Shown in pieces: positions 27,044-35,997 of a stretch of DNA of 64,000 nucleotides; within the stretch, counting starts at the first letter, position 1, and every line of letters begins with the position of its first letter. The notes beneath the pieces were generated by a model. The model saw only the letters and a program-made list of their open reading frames with translations, made no database searches and had not been told where the DNA came from. Made by a program: the position numbers and the translations under genes. Origin of the DNA: Fibrella aquatilis (GTDB taxonomy: Bacteria; Bacteroidota; Bacteroidia; Cytophagales; Spirosomataceae); the NCBI RefSeq assembly GCF_017353255.1, contig NZ_JAFMYU010000013.1, positions 62,001 through 126,000 on the forward strand. Reading direction: 5' to 3'.

Positions 27044-27325
27044 ATGAAAGCGATCTGGAACGGCCAAACCATTGCCGAAAGTGATGACACAGTGGTGGTT
27101 GAAAACAACCATTATTTCCCCAAAGAGTCGGTGAAGACCGAGTACCTCACCGACAGCACCACGCACACTACCTGCCCCTGGAAGGGCCTTGCCTCCTACT
27201 ACTCGCTCACCGTCGACGGCAAAACCAACCCCGACGCCGCCTGGTACTACCCTGACCCTAAAGCCGCCGCCAGCCAGATCAAAGACCACGTAGCGTTCTG
27301 GAAAGGCGTAAAAGTGGAAGCGTAG
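27044..27325 (+). CDS. DUF427 family protein
   Basis: A 93-aa protein matching DUF427: MKAIWNGQTIAESDDTVVVENNHYFP, CPWKGLASYYSLTVDG, and AAWYYPDPKAAASQIKDHVAFWKGVKV. The family is widespread and has no firm molecular role. It is cytoplasmic. The ATG at 27044 is chosen by homology; 27020 is an upstream alternative. Confidence 0.9.
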   Translation: MKAIWNGQTIAESDDTVVVENNHYFPKESVKTEYLTDSTTHTTCPWKGLASYYSLTVDGKTNPDAAWYYPDPKAAASQIKDHVAFWKGVKVEA

Positions 27326-27395
27326 GCCTATTTTGTAGGCTGCTTGTAGTAATTTTATCCTTGAAAATTGTATAGTCAACTTTGAATTTTCAAGG

Positions 27396-28568
27396 ATGGT
27401 CGTTCGCGCGATAATGGCACGTTTGCTGGAAGATCTGGCTTATTTTCCAGTAGTTGGGTTGGTAGGACCCCGTCAGGTTGGCAAGACAACCCTGGCTAAA
27501 GGACTTGCGGGTCAGTTTACCAAGCCAATTGTCTACTTCGACTTGGAGTTAGAATCGGACAGGCGACGACTCACCGACGCAGAAACATTTTTGCGCCAAT
27601 ACACTGGCTATTGTGTGGTTATTGATGAAGTGCAGCGAATGCCGCAACTTTTTCCACTCCTTCGCGCCCTGGTTGATCAGCAACGTGAACCAGCACGTTT
27701 CTTACTGTTGGGGTCGGCCTCACCGGAGTTGGTACGAGACAGTTCAGAGAGTCTGGCAGGGCGAATCAGCTACATTGAGCTGATGCCATTTTCGTGGCCG
27801 GAGGTTCTCTCACAGAGTACCATTCAAGAACATTGGCTTAAGGGCGGTTTCCCTAATGCCTTTCTGGCACCGCGCCTGCCGCTCACATTTCGCTGGCTGA
27901 CCAATTTTATCCAGACATATATTGAGCGCGACCTGCGCCTACTGGGCTACGAACTGTCTGGCCGGCTGTTAACGGATCTGCTGAAAATGGTCGCACATGT
28001 TAATGGTAACGTGCTGAATATTAGCGACTTGTCTAGATCATTGGGCGTTTCACAACCTACTGTAAACCGGTATCTCGATCTGCTGACGGGCAGCTTTGTT
28101 ATACAGCGGTTGGCTCCCTATTCGGTCAATGTAAGCAAGCGACTCGTAAAAGCACCCAAGCTTTACATCCGTGATTCGGGCGTGTTGCACCAACTGGCGC
28201 AGACCATTACGTACGATGCATTGTTGGGCCACCCGGTGGCGGGGGCATCGTGGGAAGGCTACGTAATCGAACAAATCAGGCGGGTGGTAGGTAACGACTG
28301 GTCATTCTATTACTACCGCACTCATGCCGGGGCCGAAATCGACTTGCTACTTATTGCTCCAAACGGCAAGAAAGTGGCTATCGAGATCAAGTTGTCCAAT
28401 GCTCCTACTGTGTCGAAGGGTTTTTATAGCAGCCTTGACGATCTTCAGGCAGACTACCAGTTTGTCATCATCCCCACCGGCGAAAGCTACCCCAAAGACA
28501 ATAATCTGTGGGTTTGTAATCTCACCGATTTTTTGATCAATAGACTACCTGAGATATATACAGAGTAA
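27396..28568 (+). CDS. AAA-type ATPase with DUF4143 domain
   Basis: A 390-aa protein of the common AAA_14-DUF4143 type. Walker A is GPRQVGKTTLAKGL (about residue 25), Walker B is CVVIDEVQRMP, and a GSASPEL sensor segment follows. A C-terminal DUF4143 part has a winged helix (SLGVSQPTVNRYLDLL) and a nuclease-like EIDLLLIAPNGKKVAIEIK segment that fits a PD-(D/E)xK fold. These proteins are abundant, their function is poorly known, and they often occur in accessory regions. Confidence 0.9.
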   Translation: MVVRAIMARLLEDLAYFPVVGLVGPRQVGKTTLAKGLAGQFTKPIVYFDLELESDRRRLTDAETFLRQYTGYCVVIDEVQRMPQLFPLLRALVDQQREPARFLLLGSASPELVRDSSESLAGRISYIELMPFSWPEVLSQSTIQEHWLKGGFPNAFLAPRLPLTFRWLTNFIQTYIERDLRLLGYELSGRLLTDLLKMVAHVNGNVLNISDLSRSLGVSQPTVNRYLDLLTGSFVIQRLAPYSVNVSKRLVKAPKLYIRDSGVLHQLAQTITYDALLGHPVAGASWEGYVIEQIRRVVGNDWSFYYYRTHAGAEIDLLLIAPNGKKVAIEIKLSNAPTVSKGFYSSLDDLQADYQFVIIPTGESYPKDNNLWVCNLTDFLINRLPEIYTE

Positions 28569-28787
28569 GTGGATTCTGTATAGTTGAAAGAATGCATAGA
28601 CGCTGTGGAAATGCCCGTTTAGATTATCGTACTCAAGCTCCACCTCGTCTAGGTCTTGTTGCCCAACGGCACACACCTAACCTACCCGAATGGCCTGCTG
28701 CAAGACCCAATTTTAAGGCTTGAAATGGATGTAGATCGGTTAATGCGTTTAAGGAAGTAAATCATTTATATTCTAAACACAGAAATT
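28569..28787. other. Intergenic stretch with possible gene debris
   Basis: About 220 bp with no intact ORF. One open stretch at about 28649-28759 reads as plausible protein (ending LEMDVDRLMRLRK) but has no start codon in context and a stop just before it. It may be the tail of a degraded gene, or chance. Confidence 0.3.
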
Positions 28788-29699
28788 ATGCTCTGGCGAC
28801 TACACATCAAACCTGATTGGAGTAAAGGAAAAACTCGCGACGATGTAATAAACTATTGCATTACTAACAAAGTTGCTGGCATTGGTTGGCCTGTAAACAT
28901 CGTACCTCAATCTGCTCAAGAATACGAGTTGGCAGCTTTAGCAGAATATAAAAGCAGATGTTCTGCAATTGCATTTGCAAAAAAGATTTCCATTGGGCAC
29001 TTTATTTGGACTAGAGATGGACACGGCAACTACTATTTGGGCCGTGTGGTAGGTGCCTGGTTTTACTGTAATAAGGAAGAATGTAATGATCTAGATATAC
29101 CAAACCAAATCCCATGCGACTGGATGGAGGTTGGACTCGACGAAAAAGTGCCAGGAAAAATAGTTGCTTGTTTCCGTTCTCCAAGAACATTACAATCTAT
29201 AGAAGATGAAGATAAATCCATGTTACAGCAGTCAGCATGGATTTTTGGCAGTAACACTAAAGATGAGTTGTTACTGCATGCAACAAGACAAGAACTAAAC
29301 GCTAAAGATTTTTTCAGACTGATAAGCTCAGAAGACTGCGAAGACGTAGTAGGACTATATCTTCAAAAAATGAAGGGATATTGCATTATCCCAAGCTCTT
29401 GCAAGAAAGATACAGTTGGTCATGAGTTCATACTAAAGCATTCTGAGACATTTGAATTGGCTTTAGTCCAAGTAAAGCAAGGTAAAGTTCCACTGAGTAA
29501 TAAATCTTTAGGAAAAGCTGATCACATATTTTTATTTACCACGGAAGGATACGCTAGTTCTGAATCTAGTAACGTGACTATATTAAGTGCAGATGAATTA
29601 TTTTCTTTTGTAAAACAGTACGAAAGACTTCTTCCTGAGAAAATTAGATATCATTTCTCCATCAATACTCAATCTCTTCCTCATCCAGCAACTGTTTGA
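28788..29699 (+). CDS. Predicted modification-dependent (type IV) restriction protein: EVE-like plus Mrr-like
   Basis: A 303-aa protein, AT-rich and foreign-looking. Residues 65-135 (HFIWTRDGHGNYYLGRVVGAW...CDWMEVG...VPGKIVACFR) resemble EVE/PUA-like domains that bind modified bases. Residues 183-275 resemble an Mrr-type nuclease: EDVVGLYLQKMKGYCIIPSS, acidic residues near 208-213, then VQVK at 227-230, the QxK variant of the (E/Q)xK catalytic motif. Together this suggests a single-chain nuclease that cuts modified DNA. Both domain calls are from pattern recognition and are unproven. It overlaps the convergent Uma2-like gene by 38 bp. Confidence 0.55.
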   Translation: MLWRLHIKPDWSKGKTRDDVINYCITNKVAGIGWPVNIVPQSAQEYELAALAEYKSRCSAIAFAKKISIGHFIWTRDGHGNYYLGRVVGAWFYCNKEECNDLDIPNQIPCDWMEVGLDEKVPGKIVACFRSPRTLQSIEDEDKSMLQQSAWIFGSNTKDELLLHATRQELNAKDFFRLISSEDCEDVVGLYLQKMKGYCIIPSSCKKDTVGHEFILKHSETFELALVQVKQGKVPLSNKSLGKADHIFLFTTEGYASSESSNVTILSADELFSFVKQYERLLPEKIRYHFSINTQSLPHPATV

Positions 29700-30291
29700 C
29701 GTTGAGTTGGCAATTATCTATCACGTTGATTGACGTTGACCAGTCTACAATGTGCCAGGTGGGGTCGTTGCGGTCGATGACGTAGATTTTTTGTTGCGAC
29801 GTGATAATCCAGAAAACGCGTTCAACCCCAAAGTCGAGGAGTTTACGCGCCTTTTGCATGACGTATCCATCTGCTCCGTTTTCAAATTCGGTGACATCAG
29901 CTTTGATGTCTACCTCGATTACTACTTTAGGCGGGATGTCAAAATACTTACCACGCAGTTTATTTATTTTAACCTTTTCGTAAATGACTACGTCGTTACA
30001 CAAATTATCATTTAACGCGAGATGAATACCAATTTCATTGGTTGCCAGCAAGTAGGCCTTGCGGTCAATCATGCCAAACAAATGGCCATTTATCAGTGAG
30101 ACTAACACTCCCTGCAAATCAGAGCATGACATAACTTCTTCGATGGTTTTTTTACCCGTCAGCACATCGCGGTAGCCTTTGTAGTAGACAGGTTTTCCGG
30201 CCCACTGCTCATAGATGAGCGCGGCAGGAATGGCACGTCTCGCGGTGCGGCGTGGTGGGGTACCTCTCTGTTTGTCAGCAAGCGCAGTCAT
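29662..30291 (-). CDS. Uma2 family (DUF820) putative endonuclease
   Basis: A 209-aa protein with the Uma2/DUF820 PD-(D/E)xK core: DVVIYEKVKINKLRGKYFDIPPKVVIEVDIKAD, then YVMQKARKLLDFGVERVFWII. The IEVDIK segment holds the ExxxK-like catalytic residues. It is usually a solitary gene of unknown role, most abundant in cyanobacteria and Bacteroidota. The ATG at 30291 is preferred; an in-frame ATG at 30390 would add 33 residues. Its 3' end overlaps the convergent restriction-like gene. Confidence 0.75.
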   Translation of the reverse strand: MTALADKQRGTPPRRTARRAIPAALIYEQWAGKPVYYKGYRDVLTGKKTIEEVMSCSDLQGVLVSLINGHLFGMIDRKAYLLATNEIGIHLALNDNLCNDVVIYEKVKINKLRGKYFDIPPKVVIEVDIKADVTEFENGADGYVMQKARKLLDFGVERVFWIITSQQKIYVIDRNDPTWHIVDWSTSINVIDNCQLNVKQLLDEEEIEY

Positions 30292-30483
30292 ACATTCCTC
30301 TGTTGAATGAGTATCTAAGTTAGCTATAACCGATCGCAGGAGCAAATTAGACGCTCGTTGTGCCTTCGCAGTGAGGATCCTTCCAGCCATTCGTCACAAA
30401 AAATGGCCTTAGAACCGTGTAGGCCGTAGATTGTGCTGTTTTTGGTCTTATCTACCGAACAAAACCAATACAACGTATCATAC

Positions 30484-32127
30484 ATGAATAGACGAGACTT
30501 CATCAATCTGTCGGGCTTGGGGGTCGGGGGGTTGCTGGTGGGCAGTATTCCCGTCATGGGCTATGCCGTACCCAGTCAGCGCCTGCTGGAACCGGGGGCC
30601 GACGTGGCTACCAAAAAACGACTGGCCGACATTGCCCTCAACGCCGCCAAAAGCCGGGGCGCTACCTACGCCGACGTGCGCATTGGCCGTTACCTTCAGC
30701 AGTTTCTGTTCACCCGCGAAACCCGGGTGCAGAACATCACCAACGCCGAATCTTACGGCGTGGGCATCCGTGTCATCGCCAACGGTACCTGGGGCTTCGC
30801 CGCCACGTCAGACGTAACGCCCGACGGCATTGCCAAGGCCGCACAGACCGCCGTATCCATTGCCAAAGCCAACGCCCGGCTCCAGAAAGAACCCGTGCAA
30901 CTGGCCCCGCAGGCGGGCGTGGGTGAGGTGTCGTGGAAGACGCCGATCAAAAAAAACGCGTTTGAGGTTCCCACGCAGGAAAAGGTAGACCTGCTGCTGA
31001 AAGTGAATAGCGAGGCCATGAAAAACGGCGCCAGCTACGTAATATCGAATATGTTTTTCGTGAACGAGCAGAAGTATTTCGCCTCTACCGACGGCTCGTA
31101 TATTGATCAGGACATCCACCGGATTTGGCCCACGTTCACGGTCACGGCGGTAGATCGGGCGGCGGGGAAATTTCAAACCCGCGACGCGCTCAGTTCACCA
31201 ATGGGCATGGGCTATGAGTACCTCGACGGTACGGCGTCGGAGAAGATTTTGGCACCAAATGGCCTTGTGGGTTATCGCAACGCCTATGACATGGTAGAAG
31301 ACGCCACCCTGGCAGCCAAGCAGGCGAAGGAAAAGCTGACGGCTAAATCGGTCTCGGCGGGTAAGTATGATCTTGTTTTGGACCCCAACCACCTCGGCCT
31401 CACAATCCACGAATCGGTTGGCCACCCAACGGAACTTGACCGGGTGCTGGGCTACGAGGCCAACTACGCCGGTACCAGTTTCGCCACGCTCGATAAGTGG
31501 AAAACGAAGTCGTTTAAATACGGCTCGCCGCTGGTGAACATCGTGGCCGACAAGACGCAGCCGCATACGCTCGGCACGGTGGGTTACGACGACGAGGGTG
31601 TGCCCGCCAAGCAGTGGGATTTGATCAAAGACGGCGTGCTGGTGAACTACCAGGCCATCCGCGACCAGGCGCACATCATTGGCGAAAAGGCCTCGCAGGG
31701 CTGCTGCTACGCCGACAACTGGAGTTCAGTACAATTCCAGCGGATGCCCAACGTATCGCTAAAGGCCGGGACCGAAAAACGGTCGGTGACGGACATGATC
31801 AAGGGCGTGGAGAAAGGCATCTACATCATTGGCCGGGGTTCGTATTCCATTGACCAGCAGCGGTATAACTTCCAGTTTGGGGGCCAACTGTTTTACGAAA
31901 TCAAGAACGGCGAACTCGTGGGAATGCTCAACGACGTGGCCTACCAGAGCAACACCCAGGAGTTCTGGAACTCGTGTGCCCAGCTTTGCGATCAGGACGA
32001 TTACCGCACTTTCGGCTCGTTTTTCGACGGTAAAGGCCAGCCCAGCCAGATTTCAGCCGTATCGCACGGCTCGGCAACCACACGATTCAACGGGGTAAAC
32101 GTTATCAATACGGGAAGAAAGATTTAA
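30484..32127 (+). CDS. tldD: TldD-like metalloprotease with Tat signal, copy 1
   Basis: A 547-aa TldD/PmbA family protein. The HExxxH zinc motif is in LTIHESVGHPTELD, with the usual GYEANYAGTSFA after it and the SATTRFNGVN end. The N-terminus is a twin-arginine signal (MNRRDFINLSGLGVGGLL), so unlike E. coli TldD it should be exported. The start at 30484 places the RR motif at the N-terminus. In the E. coli pair, TldD-TldE degrade unfolded peptides and mature microcin B17. The partner is the TldE-like protein at 32404, with a small gene between. A second copy lies at 34333. Confidence 0.9.
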   Translation: MNRRDFINLSGLGVGGLLVGSIPVMGYAVPSQRLLEPGADVATKKRLADIALNAAKSRGATYADVRIGRYLQQFLFTRETRVQNITNAESYGVGIRVIANGTWGFAATSDVTPDGIAKAAQTAVSIAKANARLQKEPVQLAPQAGVGEVSWKTPIKKNAFEVPTQEKVDLLLKVNSEAMKNGASYVISNMFFVNEQKYFASTDGSYIDQDIHRIWPTFTVTAVDRAAGKFQTRDALSSPMGMGYEYLDGTASEKILAPNGLVGYRNAYDMVEDATLAAKQAKEKLTAKSVSAGKYDLVLDPNHLGLTIHESVGHPTELDRVLGYEANYAGTSFATLDKWKTKSFKYGSPLVNIVADKTQPHTLGTVGYDDEGVPAKQWDLIKDGVLVNYQAIRDQAHIIGEKASQGCCYADNWSSVQFQRMPNVSLKAGTEKRSVTDMIKGVEKGIYIIGRGSYSIDQQRYNFQFGGQLFYEIKNGELVGMLNDVAYQSNTQEFWNSCAQLCDQDDYRTFGSFFDGKGQPSQISAVSHGSATTRFNGVNVINTGRKI

Positions 32128-32131
32128 GGTT

Positions 32132-32371
32132 ATGACCGCGCCAAAACACCTCAGCAACATTCAGGTAGAGCTGTTGAAGCTTTATGCCAATGATCTACCT
32201 ACGGAGCAACTGCACGAAATTAAACTGATGCTGGCCCGCTATTTTGCCCAAAAAGCAACGGAAGCAATGGATAAGCAGTGGGATGAACGTGGATTCACTG
32301 AGCAGGATATGGTGAATTGGACAAACGAACATAACCGACAGTATAAAGACACACTGACAACCGGGCGGTAA
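32132..32371 (+). CDS. Small antitoxin-like protein
   Basis: A 79-aa soluble protein (IQVELLKLYANDLPTEQL, IKLMLARYFAQKATEAMDKQWDERGFT). From memory, small proteins of this type in cyanobacteria and Bacteroidota often sit next to a PIN-domain toxin. No toxin follows here, so it could be an orphan. It begins 4 bp after the TldD stop and lies inside the tldD-tldE unit, an unusual insertion. The function is inferred only from this resemblance. Confidence 0.6.
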   Translation: MTAPKHLSNIQVELLKLYANDLPTEQLHEIKLMLARYFAQKATEAMDKQWDERGFTEQDMVNWTNEHNRQYKDTLTTGR

Positions 32372-32403
32372 GAAGCCTCCTGATTTACGACTTCTCATAC
32401 CTC

Positions 32404-33744
32404 ATGCTATCAAAAGACGAAGCAAAACGAATTACCGACAAGGTGCTGGCTTTCCGCAAGGCGGATGAACTGAGCGTGGCCTTGTCGGGCGAACGGAACG
32501 GCAACATCCGCTACGCCCGCAACACCGTCTCCACGTCGGGCGAGACCAACAACATGAACCTGGCCGTGACGGCGGTTTTTGGCAAACGGTCGGGTACGGC
32601 CACCATCAACGAGTTCGACGATGCGTCGCTGGAAAAGCTCGTGCGGCGGGCAGAGGAAATTGCCCGGCTGGCCCCCGAAAACCCCGAATTTGTTCCGGCA
32701 TTAGGTCCGCAGACGTACCTGAACACGGCTTCCTATTCGGAAAACACGGCCAAGATTGACCCGGAGTTTCGGGCGAAAGCAGCGTTTGAGAGCATTCAGG
32801 CGTGTGCGCCCAAGAACCTTACGGCGGCGGGCTACATGGAAGACAGCACGGGCTTTTCGGCCATTGCCAACAGCAAGGGCCTCTTCGGCTACACCCCCTA
32901 CACCGGTGTCGATTTCTCGGTTACGGTCCGCACGGCCGACGGCACCGGCTCTGGCTACGCCCTGCGCGACGTGACCAACGCCAGTCTGCTCAACACCCGG
33001 CAGGCCACCGAGGTAGCCGCCCAGAAAGCCGCCGCTTCGGTCAACGCGAAAGCCCTGGAACCCGGTAAATACACCGTTATTCTGGAACCGGCGGCGGGCA
33101 TCGACCTGCTGCAAAACATGATGTTCAGCATGGATGCCCGGCAGGCCGACGAGGGCCGTTCGTTCCTAAGCAAGAAGGGCGGCGGCACCCGCCTCGGCGA
33201 AAAACTCTTCGACGAGCGCGTGCAGATTTATTCCGACCCCATGAACGCCGAAGCACCGGGTTCGCCCTTTGCGGGTGGCGGGGGCCGGTTTGGCGGCGGG
33301 GGCGTAGATGGTCGCCCGCAGGAGAAGGTGACGTGGGTAGACAAGGGCGTGGTAAGCAACATGTACTATTCGCGGTTTTGGGCTGAGAAGAAAGGCGTCA
33401 AAGCCACCCCTCCCCCGTCGAACATACTGATGCTGGGTGGTTCTGAATCCATTGCCGACCTTATCAAGAGCACGCAGAAGGGCATTCTGGTCACGCGCCT
33501 GTGGTATATCCGCGCCGTTGACCCGCAAACGCTGCTCTACACCGGCCTCACCCGCGACGGAACGTTCTATATCGAAAACGGACAGATCAAATTCCCGGTG
33601 AAGAATTTCCGGTTCAACGAAAGCCCGGTCATCATGCTCAACAACCTCGAAGCCCTGGGTAAGCCGGTGCGGGTAAATGGTAGCCTGGTGCCGCCCATGA
33701 AAATCCGCGATTTCACGTTTAGCAGTTTGTCAGACGCAGTGTAG
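32404..33744 (+). CDS. tldE: TldE/PmbA-like protein, copy 1
   Basis: A 446-aa TldD/PmbA family member without the HExxxH motif, as expected for the TldE subunit. It shows NGNIRYARNTVSTSGETNN, FGKRSGTATINEFDD, the MDARQADEGRSFLSKKGGG segment, and the NFRFNESPVIMLNN end. A glycine-rich loop (PFAGGGGRFGGGGVDG) is inserted near residue 290 and is absent from copy 2. There is no signal peptide, although its presumed TldD partner carries a Tat signal. Either the pair is co-exported or the Tat-like sequence is misread. Confidence 0.88.
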   Translation: MLSKDEAKRITDKVLAFRKADELSVALSGERNGNIRYARNTVSTSGETNNMNLAVTAVFGKRSGTATINEFDDASLEKLVRRAEEIARLAPENPEFVPALGPQTYLNTASYSENTAKIDPEFRAKAAFESIQACAPKNLTAAGYMEDSTGFSAIANSKGLFGYTPYTGVDFSVTVRTADGTGSGYALRDVTNASLLNTRQATEVAAQKAAASVNAKALEPGKYTVILEPAAGIDLLQNMMFSMDARQADEGRSFLSKKGGGTRLGEKLFDERVQIYSDPMNAEAPGSPFAGGGGRFGGGGVDGRPQEKVTWVDKGVVSNMYYSRFWAEKKGVKATPPPSNILMLGGSESIADLIKSTQKGILVTRLWYIRAVDPQTLLYTGLTRDGTFYIENGQIKFPVKNFRFNESPVIMLNNLEALGKPVRVNGSLVPPMKIRDFTFSSLSDAV

Positions 33745-33795
33745 GGTGTTGAGGGGCTTTGGGCTATGTAGCTGATTATCCCGTAGGGATTTTAT

Positions 33796-33917
33796 AGCGA
33801 AGCGTCGGTAGAAAAATGACCCTAAGTTCCTCTTGCGTGCCGTAGGTACGCGACCAGTGACGTACCTACGGCACGCAGGAGGTGAAAACCCAAACCCACA
33901 GCTACCGACGCTTCGCT
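33796..33917. repeat. Nested long inverted repeats between the two tldDE units
   Basis: Outer arms 33796-33811 and 33902-33917 (AGCGAAGCGTCGGTAG and inverse, perfect 16 bp). Inner arms 33829-33850 and 33861-33882 (22 bp, one mismatch). It probably terminates the first tldDE unit. Confidence 0.88.
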
Positions 33918-34023
33918 GTGATGTCCCGATGGGACAAGCAGTTACACAAGCGTGAAACAGACCCGTGATGATTGCCGATCTCTGAATTCTCTGCCAGGGA
34001 TCGGCAACCCAAACAATAAACTT

Positions 34024-34266
34024 ATGGAAGCCCTATTTAACGCTTTCCTGGCCGACGATGCGCCGCAATCAACTATTCTACCCCTCTTTGGCGGGGCGGA
34101 GAAACCGGTTGAAGAAATGACTACCAACGAACGCGAACGAGCCGCTAGACAGGTATATGCCAAAGTTCGGGAGGCTGCTTTTAGTCGTGGATTTCCAGTG
34201 ATTATCAAGCGTAACGGACAGATAGTCAAAGAGTTCGCCGATGGTCATACAGAAATTATTACTTGA
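34024..34266 (+). CDS. Small protein of unknown function
   Basis: An 80-aa protein with no signal peptide. The C-terminal part (KVREAAFSRGFPVIIKRNGQ, then VKEFADGHTEII) resembles small proteins that recur in Bacteroidota accessory regions, some next to toxin genes. I cannot assign a family. It lies 66 bp upstream of the second tldD copy, on the same strand. Start at ATG 34024; an ATG at 33952 is less likely. Confidence 0.5.
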   Translation: MEALFNAFLADDAPQSTILPLFGGAEKPVEEMTTNERERAARQVYAKVREAAFSRGFPVIIKRNGQIVKEFADGHTEIIT

Positions 34267-34332
34267 TGCAATTTGTCTTTTAGGCCTATTACCAACAACC
34301 CACCCAATCATTCTTATCAACAGAAAACCCCA

Positions 34333-35976
34333 ATGAACCGCCGACACTTTAATCAACTCATGGGCATGAGCGCCGCTGGCATCCTGCTCCCCAACGTACC
34401 GAGCTTGGGCCGCTCCGTCGACCCCGCCGCCTTGCTGGAAACAGGTATGGACGTGGCCGTGAAAAAACGCCTCGCCGATGCCGCCCTCAACGCCGCTAAA
34501 GCCAAAGGAGCCACCTATACCGACGTGCGGATTGGCCGCTACCTGAACCAGTTTGTGGTCACGCGCGAAGACAAGGTGCAGAACATTGTCAACACCGAAA
34601 GCTACGGCGTGGGCGTTCGCGTCATTGCCAACGGCTGCTGGGGGTTTGCCGCCGTGGTCGATGCCAAAAACGAGACCGACATGGCCCGCGCCGCCGAACA
34701 GGCCGTAGCCATTGCCAAAGCCAACTCGCGACTGCTAAAAGAACCCGTTAAATTGGCCCCGCAGCAGGGCTACGGCGAGGTGTCGTGGAAGGCGCCGATC
34801 AAGCAAAACGCCTTCGAGGTGCCCATCAAAGAAAAGGTCGATCTCTTGCTGGGCGTCAACGCGGCGGCTATGCAAAACGGGGCCAACTACGTCAACTCGG
34901 TGCTGTTTATGGTCAACGAGCAGAAATACATCGCCACCACCGACGGCACCTACGCCGACCAGGACATCCACCGCATCTGGCCCATTTTCAACGTCACCTG
35001 CATCGACCCCAAAACGGGTAAGTTCGAGACGCGCAACGCCCTCAGCGCCCCGTCGGGCATGGGGTACGACTATTTGCAGGTGAACCCCGCCGACAAGGTC
35101 ACGGGCATCACCACGCGCTACAACAAGGGCTATGACATGCTCGAAGATGTAACCGCCGCCGCCCAGCAGGCCAAACAAAAGCTGGCGTCGGCCAAGAGTG
35201 TGGAGGCCGGAAAGTATGATCTGGTGCTGGACCCCAGCCACCTCTGGCTCACGATCCACGAGTCCGTTGGGCACCCGCTGGAACTGGACCGCGTGCTGGG
35301 CTACGAAGCCAACTTCGCCGGTACGAGCTTCGCCACGCTCGACAAGTGGCAGTCGAAAAACTTCCAGTACGGCAGCAAGCTGGTCAACTTTGTGGCTGAT
35401 AAACAGCAGGTTGGCTCACTCGGCGCGGTGGGTTACGACGACGAAGGCGTGCAAACCAAGCAGTGGGACCTGGTGAAAGACGGTGTGCTGGTAAACTACC
35501 AGGCCATCCGCGATCAGGCCGCTATCATTGGCGAAAAAGCCTCGCATGGCTGCTGCTACGCCGACTCGTGGGGTACGGTGCAGTTTCAGCGGATGCCCAA
35601 CGTGTCGCTACAGGCAGGCAAGACGCCGCTGACGGTGCAGGAGATGATCAAAGACGTGAAGAAAGGTATCTACATCGTCGGCGACGGATCGTTCAGTATC
35701 GATCAGCAGCGGTACAACTTCCAGTTTGGCGGACAGCTCTATTATGAAATCAAAAACGGCGAGATCACCGGCATGCTGAAAGACGTGGCCTACCAGAGCA
35801 ACACCCAGGAGTTCTGGAATTCCTGCGCCGCCATCTGCGACGAGCGCGACTACCGCCTAGGCGGCTCCTTCTTCGACGGCAAAGGCCAGCCCAGCCAGTC
35901 CAGCGCCGTATCGCACGGCTCGGCCACCACGCGGTTCAACGGCGTCAATGTGATCAATACGGCGAGGAAAATTTAA
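34333..35976 (+). CDS. tldD: TldD-like metalloprotease with Tat signal, copy 2
   Basis: 547 aa, the same length as copy 1 and closely similar throughout. HESVGHPLELDRV carries the zinc ligands and SATTRFNGVNVINTARKI ends it. The N-terminal twin-arginine signal is MNRRHFNQLMGMSAAGILL. The start at 34333 is chosen because it opens that signal. The TldE-like partner starts 21 bp after the stop. Conservation of both Tat signals after duplication argues that export is real. Confidence 0.9.
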   Translation: MNRRHFNQLMGMSAAGILLPNVPSLGRSVDPAALLETGMDVAVKKRLADAALNAAKAKGATYTDVRIGRYLNQFVVTREDKVQNIVNTESYGVGVRVIANGCWGFAAVVDAKNETDMARAAEQAVAIAKANSRLLKEPVKLAPQQGYGEVSWKAPIKQNAFEVPIKEKVDLLLGVNAAAMQNGANYVNSVLFMVNEQKYIATTDGTYADQDIHRIWPIFNVTCIDPKTGKFETRNALSAPSGMGYDYLQVNPADKVTGITTRYNKGYDMLEDVTAAAQQAKQKLASAKSVEAGKYDLVLDPSHLWLTIHESVGHPLELDRVLGYEANFAGTSFATLDKWQSKNFQYGSKLVNFVADKQQVGSLGAVGYDDEGVQTKQWDLVKDGVLVNYQAIRDQAAIIGEKASHGCCYADSWGTVQFQRMPNVSLQAGKTPLTVQEMIKDVKKGIYIVGDGSFSIDQQRYNFQFGGQLYYEIKNGEITGMLKDVAYQSNTQEFWNSCAAICDERDYRLGGSFFDGKGQPSQSSAVSHGSATTRFNGVNVINTARKI

Positions 35977-35997
35977 AAAATGTTTACTCCCTTCGAA

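Noticed and set aside
28649-28759. Open stretch ending in LEMDVDRLMRLRK
   Set aside because: No start codon in context and no recognisable family; kept only as possible debris.
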